Assembly (NCBI GenBank): GCA_009103225.1
Contig: RHPI01003587.1
Location: 185,682 to 249,681, forward strand
Source of the DNA: Chlorokybus atmophyticus
Lineage: Eukaryota; Streptophyta; Chlorokybophyceae; Chlorokybales; Chlorokybaceae
Length of the DNA: 64,000 nt
Direction: 5' to 3'
Shown: positions 45,469-57,066 of the stretch, piece after piece
Numbering within the stretch: the stretch's first letter is position 1
How the letters are laid out: each line of letters opens with the position of its first letter
Made by a program: the position numbers and the translations under genes
The notes under the pieces: model-generated
Database searches by the model: none
What the model saw: the letters and a program-made list of their open reading frames with translations, nothing else
Told to the model about the DNA's origin: nothing

Positions 45469-48257
45469 ATGCGCCTGGAGTGTGCCAGGGTGGGGTATGC
45501 TTCCACAAGCGCCCAAATATCCTTTGCGTGCTTGATTGTGGACGACCTCATACCAGGTGGACCCGTTGAATTTTGTTTTGCAGATTGTAGACAGTATGTT
45601 GCCAACTCTATGGCAGAGCAGCAGGCCTGAACGCTGATCGTCACGCATGACGCCAAATAGTCGCACAAACCATCTCCTGACAGAACGTTTTATGAAGCTG
45701 ATCTCGTAATCCTTGCAGTTGGACGGGGTGCTGACATGCAGTTCCACAGCGCGCTCAGAGGCGTAGCACCAGAACACGTCATGGCTGCCGTGTCTACGGA
45801 TGTTGTCAAGCAGGTGGCAAGTTCCCGCAATGTGCTCCAAAGTCTTTTTATTGGTGCCACACCAGATTTCGCTGTTGACCTTCCAGTACCTGAGCAATGC
45901 ATCCGCGAGCTCCAGGCGGTCTGAATCCCAACCAAAGCGCCGTGAGATGTTAAAGAATAAGCGGAAGATCGTGTGGAGACACATGACAAGATCTCTCCTT
46001 TCTTCGCTGAGCAGCTTGTGCAAAACATAGGGCACACCAAATTGCACGAAGAACAAATGCTCATGCGCCTTCCACCATCCAAGGTGACTGCTGAGGCCGT
46101 GTGGCCAGCAATTACCATTTTTCACCTCTCTTGGTCTTGCATTTTTCATCACAGACAGCCGACTGTCGATGTCAGCCTTGCTGACCTGCTCGTCCCCACC
46201 ATCCATCAGAGTGCAGGCTGTCAAGCTCTTGGCCAGTCCTTCGGTTAGCATGTGCATGGTGTCAAAGACCATGTCCTGACATGAGCCAAACTTGTACATC
46301 CGCCAAAGCCTCCACAAAGGCGACAGCCCGTTGACGCCATACTTCTTTGCCTGTTCTTTCTTGCAATTGGGATCTTCTGTGCTTTCAACTTCATCGGCCA
46401 GCTGGTTTGTGGCCTCTACAATTCTTTTGGCAAATGGATGGCGACTGTGGTAGCGGCTGCTAGCATAGTGGAAGTCGGTCCTGTTGCTCCGAGTTTCTTC
46501 AACAACATCGTTGCCAGTGCTGGGATCTTGAGTGACTTTTGGTGACAAAAGAGTACCAGATATGAGTTGCCAGCAGGCAACAAGCCCTGCAACCGCATAA
46601 GCCGCCATTCTTGAATTGCCCCATCTCGCTTTGGGCTGGAATGTTACCGACAATGTTCATGACCATGGCTCTCAGGAAAATCTTATCACCTGCAAACCAT
46701 TGGAGGCATCAGGACTCACTGCTTTGTGCGCAACAGCGCGCGTACGCGACTATGTGCGGGACACAGCCGCGACTGTTGATTTGAACTGTCGAATAATGGA
46801 CATGGGCAGGCGCATAAACTGCATGTGTAAGCCAATGAAGCAACACACAGACTTTACACACTGACTTGACAGTCGCATGGACAGCTTGCTCAAGCGAACT
46901 TATACAAGCATAGCAGTGGAGTGCATAAGATTGACAGTCGCGGTTGACAGCGCAAAGACAGTCCTGAGCTTAAACAAGCACAACAATGCATTTCATACAT
47001 ATGATCGTCGCAAGCACAGCTGCGTGCGCGTGGCACTGCTAAACAGATGCATGCGAGCGTACCAGCCAATCAATGAGGGCGCTTGATGTCCACCTGGCTA
47101 GAGTCCAAGCCGTAGTGCGTGGGGAAGCCCATGGCGTACAAATCCTCCAACTCATCCACCATGGGCTTCATGAACGGGTTTAGACAGTCCTTGTCCGCGT
47201 CGAGTAGCTCGTCAACTGGGACAAATACTACTAGCATGACGGAAGACGCCTGTGAGCTGACGCGCTTGCCTCCATTGAGCACAACGACGTTGATGACAAG
47301 AGTGCTCCGCTTTGTTGTGGATGCGCAGCTGAAACCATCACTGTGCAGCATAAGCCCAATGTTGCATGGGTCTCCAGTACACTGCTGCGCAGCCTCTTTA
47401 TTCTGATAGGAGCACTCGCAATGCCATTTCTGATAACCATCCCTGTGCTGCGACATGTCAATATCATAATTGTAGCATCCACAGTCGCATTTGTTTGGCA
47501 GAGGGATGGTCTTCGTGTAGTCCCAAAAAGCAGTCAGATTTCTCCACTTGCTGCCATGCCAAGCTTCCCATTAAGGAGCTGGGGGATGGTTTGCTGGCAC
47601 GTTGAAGCAGGTGTCTTTGTCTCGCCAAGCAGCAAGGTTGTCATATGCGATCGAAGGAACTTGCAGCCACGGACCGAGTCTTGGACCAATGGGCGTGTAC
47701 AGAAAATCTATACACTTCTTGCACGTGCGCCCGCATTCGCCTCCGCACGGCTGTTCCCACAAGCATTTTTTCGGAATCTTGTGGCGACTGTCGTCTTGGC
47801 AGCTGTCCTCGCAGTCATCGTAGCCTAATGGATAGGCATCTGGAAAGAGATAATTGCATTGCGTGCATGCTATATATCTATGCGACTCTGGCATTCCGAT
47901 GGAAGTCACCAATGCATCGACGGCCGTGATGTCAACCGGCTGGGAGGGGTTGCGCTGGCCGAGCAAGGCATGGAGATCATTACGGAGCTGACTGTGGTCG
48001 TATGCGGGATCCTTGGCCAGCTGTACAACGGAGTCTTCGGCATCAAAAACAGTCTTCAGCACGTTGTTAATCAGTGATTGCTGTGCATGAGAGTCCTCCA
48101 AGTCTGTCAGCAACGACATGAACTTGTTCAGCATTTTTTGCATGGGTGTTTTCGAGGACTGTTGTTGACGAGAAATGCCTGGTTGAGGTGCATCACATTG
48201 CGCTGAAGGCATTGGCGGGGGTTGCATACTTTCTTGCGCTGCCTCGTTCAATCGCAT
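45469..48257 (-). pseudogene. TNP2-type (EnSpm/CACTA) transposase of CACTA-4, N-terminal and central part
   Basis: Minus-strand exons: 48257 to about 47601 (helical start, then a Cys-rich finger YIACTQCNYLFPD ... CGGECGRTCKKC); 47550 to about 47094 with NIGLMLHSDGF, matching the TNP2 block that carries the first acidic catalytic residue, and NPFMKPMVDELEDLY; 46689 to 45469 with NIVGNIPAQSEMG, a GCRACC finger, MVFDTMHMLTEGLAKS, and a DUF4218-like end (HGSHDVFWCYASER). Combined with 38412-39296 this is a full-length TNP2 transposase. Breaks are seen near 46520 (a TGA and frame change) and near 45580 (frame change). Mapping ends by a gypsy insertion at 45468. No catalytic activity is expected from this copy. 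Confidence 0.82.
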
Positions 48258-49440
48258 GTGAGCCAATGAAGTCTCCAACTCAACCCACTGCCCAATCGCA
48301 ACATACGACTGCCAATGTAGGTAGCATGCAGCTGCCCATGTTTGGCAATGCTGAAAGTGCGCGCATGGTGCAGTGGGCCACGGACAGTCGCAGGCATGCA
48401 GCATTTCCAGACATGGGCAGCTCCAGTACGACAACTGTGCGCGCAACAAGTTGATTGCTCACCTTGCCGCCGCACCTCAGGCAAGAGCAAATTGTGTAGG
48501 ACACTTCTTACTGTTCTGGATCATCATCATCGCTACTAAGAGGCTCAAACATGTCTGCAATTGGCATGTCAACAGTCGCTGTCGATCCGACTGATGCTGA
48601 AGTGGAGCAGTTGCGGCGCTACTGGAGCTGGGCATGTTGACAGTCGGCTATGGATCAGCCTGATGTACGAGCGGAGCTGTCGCGGTACTGCTGGTGCTGG
48701 CAACATCAAAAGTCGGCAGTCCAGCTGACTGTTCCCTCTCGTGAAGTGTAGCTGCCGCTTCATTGCTGGTGCCGGCCAAATCAACAGTCGGCTGTCCAAG
48801 CACGGGATGCCTGAAGCAATCTTGCAGTCAGTGACACACCACATGCACTGGCACCATCGGCTGACAGTGGAGATAACAGCAAGGCAGCAAGTGCACTAAG
48901 TTCATCGACAGTCTCTTAGCATGGTGAAGGCTGTTTATGTACAGCATTCCTATTGTTAGTGGCATGCATACTGTCATGTATACTCAATGAAGAGCAGTAC
49001 GCCAGGTACAACAGCGTGGTGAACTTACTGCTCATGCTGCTGGCTGATGTCGCTATGCTGCCCGAGCATGGCCGGATCTTCATGGGCGGGCTGAGGGTTG
49101 ACAGCCTCAATGGGCTGGTCATCAACCACATGGTGCTGGACGACATCAGCCTGCTCCGGTAAGGGTAGGGAACTCTATTGGCTGCGATGGCGGTTGTTCC
49201 TACAAAAGGTGTTCCTTTTACTGGCTGGTTGCAAGTTGATTCCCAGCTTAGTACTAATGTCCTTGGCGAAGCGGACAGCCTGTTTACTGGCCATTGGTAC
49301 AGCTAGATTCTGCCAGCAAAGACACCGCCAACGAGGCCGCCGCCACCAACCAGAGCGCCGCTCCCTCAGCCACCTTTCTGAGCGCAACCCTATCACGCAG
49401 ACCATATCGGTAAGAACCCTATTGTTGGCCCATGCACGTG
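48258..49440. other. CACTA-4 interior without a recognised gene
   Basis: It may include upstream exons of the transposase (frames near 48420-48300 on the minus strand). A plus-strand frame at 48953-49162 (LLMLLADVAMLPEHG) looks coding-like but is not recognised. GACAGTC and GACTGTC words are frequent. Confidence 0.4.
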
Positions 49441-50604
49441 ACTCGACAGTCGCACCATGCACGGTGCGACTGTCAAGTCTTCACTCCATGTAATTACTGG
49501 ATATGCCGACCGTTCGATACGCTTGAATCGACGGTCAAATGAGAGGCTGGGCTATGTCTTGAATCCCAGCGTCCGCGCAATCTCAGCTATGACGTGTATC
49601 AGATACGAGAACATGTAAAATTTCAAACATCTTATGGCAGTAGGAGGGATGTGCTGGTTAGCCGTGGCAATGCATCCGCTTGTCCAAATGCATGCACTAA
49701 CGCGGTCAATGAGCACATCCTCCGCTGCCATAATTTGCAGGTACTTCGTTTTTCATCCGTCGCGCCGGTAGTGGCCAGTAGTGGCCCATGCATGGTGCAA
49801 CTGCCCAGTCTTCACTCCATGTAATTACATAATATGCCAAACCGGAATCATTTTACGTGAGGACCAACCTCGAACCATGCATGGTTCAGCAATCATGGGG
49901 TACCGACCATGCATGGTCCCTACCCGTGGATAATGGGATTAGGAAGAGCCTGGTTGGGTTAAAGACCGGAATCGTTTACGTGAGGACCAACCTCGAACCA
50001 TGCATGGTTCAGCAATCATGGGGTACCGACCATGCATGGTCCCTACCCGCGGATAATCGGATTAGGAAGAGCCTGGTTGGGTTAAAGACCATGAATGGTC
50101 CGCAATCCTACGAAAATGTGGACCTGTATGAGCTTTTATGAGCCGCAGACCATGCACGGTGCGTGCTGCTTGTTAAAAGTGACCAATAAGCTCAGCGTGC
50201 ACCAGCAATGGTCCGCCCAATGCTTCCGGTTCAGACCAGCCACTTTGATGTTATCTACCGGAACATATATGGTCCAGCATTTATGTAGTCCGGACCGTGC
50301 ATGGTCCGGAGACCCATTGACAGTCGAACTGGGAGAATGCCTGGTCCGGCTGCGAACCATTCATGGTCCGGACTTTCACGGCAAATCGGACCGGTATACA
50401 CTGTACACTGTATAGACTGTATCACCTGATCCGGCCGCGGACCAATCTGGTGCGTAATTGCGCGCCAGGTATCCGGCCCCGAAAGGACCATGGACGGTCC
50501 GTCCCCCGGGGACCAGGCACTCGTGGTCCTTGGGGGACGGACCATGTATGGCCCGCGGGGTCCGTGGAAGGACCATACATGGCCCGCGAATGTCAAGCCG
50601 TGTG
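49440..50604. repeat. Right subterminal array of CACTA-4 with a 122-bp tandem duplication
   Basis: Dense GGACCATGCATGGTCC-type palindromes. Two copies of a roughly 122-bp unit (about 49859-49980 and 49981-50102) each hold CGAACCATGCATGGTTC and CGACCATGCATGGTCC and are nearly identical. The last 150 bp match the right ends of CACTA-1, CACTA-2 and CACTA-3. Confidence 0.82.
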
Positions 50605-50607
50605 ATG

Positions 50608-50779
50608 TCGAGTAACAACCTTGCTGCCACCAGACATTGACAGCATGCACCGTTGCGACTGCGTTGTGGTGGTTGACGCCGTTGTCTGGTAGATCGTCTT
50701 TAGGTGGCGGCGGAGGCTGAGAGTGTTGTGTGCGAAACCCATTGGCGCTGGCCACAAGCGGAAGCACCCTGTGAGCCAT
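50608..50779 (-). CDS. Host exon fragment on the right side of CACTA-4
   Basis: The minus-strand frame HRVLPLVASANGFRTQHSQP ... HAVNVWWQQGCYSTS abuts the CACTA-4 end. It joins in frame to 28833 when the element and one ATG are removed. It contains a PPPPP run. The family is unknown. Confidence 0.4.
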
Positions 50780-51360
50780 GAAGAAGGTGGGATTGTTGGC
50801 ACGCTAAATGATGCATGTGCATGATGATATGACCGCTGTGCCCACAATAGAGCCGGGTTTGCCCCATGCAATGAATCCATTATCACACCAAGTATCTGTT
50901 GTCTTTAAGCAGAATGCAAGCAGAATGCATGCATGTGCTGATGTCAGTGTTTTATAACGGTTATGCTTCGAATGGTGTCATGCATGTCATGCGTGACCAT
51001 GTGAACTGCATGCATGCAAAGATGTCGCATATGTGTTGGTTGACTGATGTCGTGCATGCGAGCGGCAGACATCAAGGCCGCATCAAGTTTACCAGAGCTA
51101 TGTGTGATAATTGTGATTGCGCCGCGATTTGTGTTGTTCACAGCGTGTACACTGCCGAAGTTCAATGTGTGTGCGCTGTGTGCGTGTTGTTTCCCAAGGC
51201 GTCTCGCATGCAGGTTTGGGCCTTCCCCTTCCCTCCATAGGAGGGCGATGCTGCTGTTGTTGTGGATGCCGTGGAGCTGCGTGGTATTCCACGCGGTATG
51301 CTTTGCTAGTAAATTCATGAAAGAGGTGCAGCTTGGCCTGCTCTAGGATTGCTACTGTTC

Positions 51361-53110
51361 CGCCATGCGAACAGCACTAGACAGCCTCTCTGTTGCCATG
51401 ATGCTGGGTGAGGTAGAGTACAACGACGTGCTCCTTGACAAGGAGCTAGTGCTGAGCCTTAGCAAATGTGCGTGCGATGAGGATGGAAGGCTGCAGTTTT
51501 GTGGAGACCACGGGGTGAGGTCGCTGTGCATTGCTCAGGTGAATTGCAATGCGTTGGTGCATTGGTGCATTGGTGCGTTAATGTTGTGTGTTGGCTGATG
51601 CGGTGGGCATTCGCCAATTAGCAGCTCGATATTGTGTTGCGCCGACTGAACATCCCCACCAGCAAGGACGACGACGGGAGTGGCTGCTGACTCCATGCCT
51701 ATTACGCCCAGCATCTGCTCTTGTATGCGTGCCATGTTCATAGGTTTGTGAACAACGAGTGTTTCATATGGATCAGCATTGTCCAATGCGTGCGCATGAA
51801 TATGGCCAGCGCATTCCTTGCACGGTTTGGCTGCGATGCTATGATCACTCTGGTCAGGTCGCTCTATTGTGTGGCAATGACTGCAAGCATAACTTTGTGT
51901 AGGCGTCAGTCAAGTGACATACGCCCTCCCGCTTTTGCCGACCTTGACCCAAAGGTGGAGACAAAGCTAAGAAACATGCAGCTCATCCCTTTCTTTATAA
52001 TGTCAAGAGCTGGCGAAGCATCTGAGGCTTACGTGAGGTTGAGGGACTTCTGCTTCTGGCAGCCGTTCAAGTATGGGCGTAGTAGCCGGGTGTTGCTGCA
52101 AATCCACACCGCGATGCGTGACAACCCGGGTCTGGAGCAGCTATGAACGCAATCAGCGACTGCGGTCAAATGGCAGCTCGGGGTAGCCATGTACCGCATC
52201 ATGGCGGGGTTGCCGGCACTTGACATGCGCCGTGTCGGCATGGCGACTGTCGCGGAGCACATGCCACCGATTACGGTTGAAGAACATGTGGCGACTCAAG
52301 CAGCAATGCAAGCTGCCCTAGACACAGACTTGGAGAGCCTCGCAATGGCTGCCTTTGAGTTTGAGGATGCGGCAGTCCCAGCCTCGCCATCCCAGCCTCG
52401 CCATAACAGATTGCAAGTGCCAACCCCAACGAACCATCCCGCCCAAGTGTCCCAAAGACCACTGATGTGCTGAAGCTCTTGGCCGGCCGGCCAGATCAAC
52501 TGCTGTTCTGTGTCTCCACTGCTGCCGGTCCCATCTCTCGTTGGCGCCGATTTGCATTGCGCATGCTCACCTGGGCAAACCCGGAGGGTACCGCAAGTCC
52601 TGAAAAGGAGGGTTACAAAGTTCTCATGAATGCGGGGCTGTTGGCAGCGCTGTGGGATGCGGGAACTGGTCCTGTGTTGAGTCACGATGATGCAGGCGCA
52701 CTCATTACTAACAATGGTTGCCATTGTGTGTCCACTTGCACAGTGCGGGATTTGTTTATTGGCAATTAACACTTGCCCGTGAATGCGCACATAATGAGAA
52801 CACGATATACGATCAATTGCGCTGATCTTACATGCAGCTTGTCGTGACTGCAGCCATCGTGCGGAGCGTCTTGCGTGGTCTCGGAGTGAAGCCTGCTGCC
52901 GATGCTGATGCCGATGACGACGATTCTGACGCTGAAGATGACGACCCCCGTGGTGCCTCTACTAGCTCAGCGCCGATTGCAGAGGAACGGGCAGTCAAGC
53001 GGCGACAGCTTGAGGCAGACATAGCTGCTGCGGTGTCAAAGACCATGTTGGATCGGCTGCCACATGCTGATGAGCTGCGGGCAGCCCTCAAGAAGCTGGC
53101 GAAGGATTAG
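51361..53110 (+). pseudogene. Decayed multi-exon gene of unknown family
   Basis: Coding-like plus-strand exons follow one another: LDSLSVAMMLGEVEYNDVLL (to about 51518); LDIVLRRLNIPTSKDDDG, TGA, LHAYYAQHLLLYACHVHRFV (51629 to about 51855); a block ending NPGLEQL, TGA, TQSATAVKWQLGVAMYRIMA (about 51905-52400); KLLAGRPDQLLFCVSTAAGP ... (52470-52750); and LVVTAAIVRSVLRGLGVKPA, an acidic run, and a helical end KKLAKD (52836-53110, TAG). Both TGAs are one C-to-T change from CGA and the frame continues after each. No domain is recognised. A transposon origin is suspected because of the decay pattern. Confidence 0.45.
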
Positions 53111-53269
53111 ATAGTCTTTTGGGCTGCTTGCTACAGTATTGTGTGCGGTTGTGAACCTGACTTGAAATGCAAGCACGGCCATGCATTGTTTAGAACGGTA
53201 ATGCAACAACATGCAACAATTGTTAAAAATGCTTGCTCGATCCGCACACGATGATGGGCCACGCTAACA

Positions 53270-53940
53270 TTGATTGGCATGCAAGGTTTGTGGTGTACAC
53301 TACATGACATGCAAGGTTCGTGGTGTACACTACATGGCATGCAAGGTTCAGGGTGTACACTACATGACATGCAGGGTTCAGGTTGAGTCTCCACCCTTAC
53401 AGTAAGTAGGCTATGTGTACACTACCGATACTCAACTGGGAGACAACCTGTCGACTCAAATTGATCAATTGATGACATGCAAGGTGCAGGTTGAGTCTCC
53501 ACCCACACAGGATGTACACATGCTATGTGTACACTACCCATACTCAACTGGGAGACAACATGTAGACTCAGATTGATTGGTTAATGACATGCAAGGTGCA
53601 GGTTGAGTCTCCACCCACACAGGATGTACACATGCTATGTGTACACAACCCATACTCAGCTGGGAGACAACCTGTAGACTCAAATTGATTGATTGATGAC
53701 TTGCAAGGTGCAGGTTGAGTCTCCACCCACATGGGATGTACACATGCTATGTGTACACTACCCATACTCAATTAAGAAACAACTTGGAGACTCAAATTCA
53801 TATTAATCGCTGACATGCAAGGTGCAGGTTGAGTCTCCACCCATACATGATGTACACATGCTATGTGTACACTACCCATACTCAACTGGGCGACAACCTG
53901 TTGAGTCTAATTGATAAATTGCTGACGTGCAAGGTGCATG
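53270..53940. repeat. Tandem repeats: ~40-bp units then ~112-bp units
   Basis: First three short units (GACATGCAAGGTTCGTGGTG type, 53270-53370), then five units of 107-114 bp starting near 53366, 53473, 53586, 53697 and 53811, each GACATGCAAGGTGCAGG ... GAGTCTCCACCC ... TGTGTACACTACCCATACTC. Short frames across it are repeats of one another. Confidence 0.9.
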
Positions 53941-54350
53941 ATCTGTTGCGAACGATGGAATAACAGTTGACGCTCAGCAAGGAGCAGTTCATGAGTGCTT
54001 CACATAATGATGATTACTACATCGGATTTACACATGCTCCTCATGTTTGATTACTATTTTTGCATTATTGTTGTTATCGCTATGCACTTGATTGCCAAGC
54101 GTACCGCACAGTTTGAATTACCGTCAGAGGATTGATTCCATGCAACATGTAATGAGGACTGCATGGCCTGTGTCTCAACATCAACCACAAGCAGTGCACA
54201 CATAGACATAGCCGGCGGCCAGCATGCCATTGACAATAACAGCCATTGCAAGCATGATTGCTGTCGCTGCGATGGGATAATGGCAGGTAGCGTGCCGCAA
54301 TTGATGTAGAGATGTTGCGGGCGTGACCATTCGGTTAGCATAAAAGCAGC
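53941..54350. other. Stretch with nothing recognised
   Basis: No motif, repeat or coding signal identified between the tandem array and the minus-strand frame that follows. Confidence 0.5.
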
Positions 54351-55217
54351 CTACTTTTTAGATGCTAGAGCAATTGAACGGAATGATGCAAGTTCGCGCA
54401 GCATCATGGCTTGTACTGTAGCATCCCGACTATCAAAGCGACCGCGTTGGAACCGTTCCTTCGTTGTGGCATTCATGATTTCAATGCGCCATTGGCGGCC
54501 GCTGGCTTTGCGACTCCTGCTCTTATCCATCACAATGTATCCCTTGATGTCGTGCCCTCTGTTGCGTGACGGTTGTTTAAGACGTTTACGTTGCACATAA
54601 CCAATCACCATTGCAGGTAGCTGCGGTATCGAGGCAGGTTGCTTTCGAGCTGCACTTGCTCTTTTGTCACTTGCACAACTGGTTGGATCACGTGCGCCTG
54701 AGCCATGGCATAGATCAGGGGACCATATGCATGGGTTTGGTTCTGCTGGACAACTGCCATCGTCCTTTATGGGCGTGGAGGGTGCGAGGATGCGTGGAAG
54801 GCTGCGATGAACGACCTCGCCGCACAGTGGTTTAACGCACATGTAACACGCACATGATTCTGGACCAAGGACGCATGGGTAACCGTACGAGGGCTCCAGT
54901 TCGTGAGGGCGATTATCATGCTCCGCCAGCGGCATGCCGGGCATGGGCTCGTGTTCTGGCCAGACTGGTGGCGGCGTACATGACGCTGATTGGAGAGAAG
55001 CATGCAGCGCGGTGCGGTTGGGCACCTGATGATGCAGTAATGGATTGACACTGTGTGGATGCGTTGTGGTGATATATTGCGGGCGCATAGGTGTGACATG
55101 GTTGAGCAGCAGCGTCGATAGATGAGGGTGCGCTGATAGCCCTGCAGCGCATGCAACAGGGCTGAGTTGGGCTGGCATTACAAGAATAGATGTAACTATT
55201 ACAGCATGATCCATCAT
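54351..55217 (-). CDS. 289-codon open frame, unknown
   Basis: A long uninterrupted minus-strand frame. The first ~190 codons are His/Pro/Cys-rich and may not be coding. The last ~75 look real: basic (QRKRLKQPSRNRGHDIKGY) followed by GRQWRIEIMNATTKERFQRG and DSRDATVQAMMLRELASF. That pattern is vaguely like an AP2 DNA-binding domain, but key residues are not clear enough to claim it. It is possibly only the last exon of a longer gene. Confidence 0.3.
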   Translation of the reverse strand: MMDHAVIVTSILVMPAQLSPVACAAGLSAHPHLSTLLLNHVTPMRPQYITTTHPHSVNPLLHHQVPNRTALHASLQSASCTPPPVWPEHEPMPGMPLAEHDNRPHELEPSYGYPCVLGPESCACYMCVKPLCGEVVHRSLPRILAPSTPIKDDGSCPAEPNPCIWSPDLCHGSGARDPTSCASDKRASAARKQPASIPQLPAMVIGYVQRKRLKQPSRNRGHDIKGYIVMDKSRSRKASGRQWRIEIMNATTKERFQRGRFDSRDATVQAMMLRELASFRSIALASKK

Positions 55218-56234
55218 TCAAAGCATCACTCAAAATAGAATCATACCAACAGTGGGTCGCCCTGTGTACAAGAGCTGTGGTGCACGTGCATACGCCAGCC
55301 ACTTTGTGAGTGCAAAGCTGCTGCAACGCCACCTTGACATTAACGACCAATAAGAGAGAGACGCAGAACAGGTTGTCCCTTTACAAAAGCGGCAGCAGTG
55401 TATGCATGCATGTGTCAACATGCATATGGTGTCACATCAAGTATGCACATGCTGGGAGCTCACCAATCCGGCGTGGTCGCACACGTCCACAATCCAAATG
55501 CATATGTCTTGAGCCAGCGGAGTCTGATTCAGCATCATTTGCAGGCCCGGCGGCAAGAAGTGCGTCCGCCATTTGTGCAATCCTCAGTGCGTTACAATCC
55601 TATCAATGCACGCCAAGTCGTTAGCCGCCGACCACCACGCCGCCTAGACCATCATCAGGCTTTTTGGGCGCCAGAACGTCTAATGTGAGTTGCTGGACGG
55701 GCGTGTGCTCATTATACATCTGGCTGGGCGGCGGGCGTGCAAGTGCAAGGCGGCGGGCGTGCAAGGTTGATGGCGCGATCTCGGCCAACTGGAATATCCA
55801 CAGGGGCGCCTGGCAACAGGCAGAGTATGGCAAAAGAGCGAGGGTGGCAAGACAAAGGAGGGCAACAGAGCGAGGATGGCAACAGAGCGAGGATGGCTAT
55901 TTTGGAACGCCCCCGCCAATGACATCACCCATGCTGAGCCGCTTGCCCCTACCAATGACAACACCCCTGCCTCTGACAACGCCCCTGCTGAGCCTGCCGC
56001 ACCCAGTGACAACACCTGCAGCGTCAATTATGGGATTGATCGAGGTGACACGCGTGTGCAGGTTTGCATTGTCTGTACGCTTGCTTGCGTTAATCGCATT
56101 GTCTGGGCACAGCGCATGCATTGGAGCAGGAGCTCAAGAGCTGCGCCGGCAGGTGGGCCGCTAACTGCACTTGCAACCTCTGTGCTATGCGCATCACGGG
56201 CAGCCTTGGAACTCACAGTGTGCATGCTTTGTAG

Positions 56235-56318
56235 GTCGAGACCCAGCGTGCAATCAACAACGAAGTGACGGCAAATGAGATCCGGTATCAAGAATACTGG
56301 GAGTCGATAAGAGCCAAG
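56235..56318 (+). CDS. Single 28-codon exon of an unidentified gene
   Basis: Acceptor TTTGTAG and donor GTAAGC flank VETQRAINNEVTANEIRYQE YWESIRAK (helical). Upstream Pro/Ala/Thr-rich frames (55560-55680, 55890-56030) could be earlier exons. CACTA-3 is inserted 66 bp downstream, so the rest of the gene is displaced or lost. Confidence 0.35.
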
Positions 56319-56782
56319 GTAAGCCCATGTACCAGTCATTACGGCATTGTACTCGAGTAGGTGTGCCCTCGTAATCTTGCTAATCACACGGCTTGACGTT
56401 CAAGGACCATCTATGGTCCTTTCACGGACCCCGCGGACCAAGCATGGACCGTACCCCGCGGGCCAGGACTGCCTGGTCCGCGGGGGACGGACCGTTCCTG
56501 GTCCGTTCGGGGCCCCACATCCTGGTGCGCAGTCGCGCACCAGACATGGTCCGTTCCGCACCGGACATGGTGCGGCACGGATCAGTCAAGTACAGTCTAC
56601 CCCCGTTAAGAGACTTCGGTTTAAGAAAATAACCCCGCTAAGATCATAGATTTTTTAAAGACCGATGGTTTTACAGGCAAATATCGTTGGTCAAGAGAAT
56701 ATTCCCGTACGTAATAAGTCTAATGTTGCAACATGCAAAACCCAGTGGTCCTATTCTCTTATCAGGGTAGCAGTGCTATGAG

Positions 56783-56806
56783 TTAGGGTTAGGGTTAGGG
56801 TTAGGT
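56783..56806. repeat. TTAGGG-like interstitial repeat
   Basis: About four TTAGGG units upstream of the pogo transposase. These are inside a transposon, so not a chromosome end. Confidence 0.85.
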
Positions 56807-56876
56807 TTAGCACTTGCAGGCGTATCTAAGCCTTACGCCGCCAGAGTGGCAGCCCTGGTGGAGCGGTAAGATGCGG

Positions 56877-56896
56877 CGGCGGCGGCGGCGGCGGCA
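56877..56896. repeat. (CGG)n run
   Basis: About six GCG/CGG units in the 5' flank of the pogo transposase gene. Confidence 0.8.
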
Positions 56897-57066
56897 ATAG
56901 GTGTAGATAGGTGCTATATGATGCCTTGGCGGGGGGAACGGATGCTTCCAGCTCTGGAGGGCTTTTGCTGAGGTGTGCATTGTGCGCATGCGTGTGTGTG
57001 TGTGTGTGCATTGTTGTAGCCGTTCACGTGAACACTAAGGCCATTGTATGCGTTTTGTAGGTCATC

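Larger units (their letters stand above)
28837..50604. mobile_element. CACTA-4: 21.8-kb CACTA-like element with cargo genes
   Basis: Left end CACACGGATTAACGTTCA at 28837; right end is the complement of CACACGGCTTGACATTCG at 50604. Both sides carry ATG (28834-28836, 50605-50607). Both ends have several hundred bp of GGACCATGCATGGTCC-type palindromes. Inside, in order, are two unknown minus-strand genes, a SET-domain gene (+), a coiled-coil/Pro-rich gene (+) and a TNP2-type transposase (-) split by a Ty3/gypsy element. TNP2 plus CACA termini and a 3-bp duplication identify EnSpm/CACTA. That the two ends belong to one element is inferred from the matching ATG and from host frames meeting at the empty site. 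Minus the gypsy it is about 15.6 kb. Several of its genes carry stops, so this copy is probably dead. Confidence 0.75.

Noticed and set aside
54351-55217. AP2-domain transcription factor
   Set aside because: The spacing of RIEI and F-S-R-D-A residues is suggestive, but the diagnostic Gly/Trp pattern is too weak to assign without a profile search.
56783-56806. Telomere
   Set aside because: Only about four TTAGGG units, located inside a pogo transposon and followed by more than 7 kb of other sequence.
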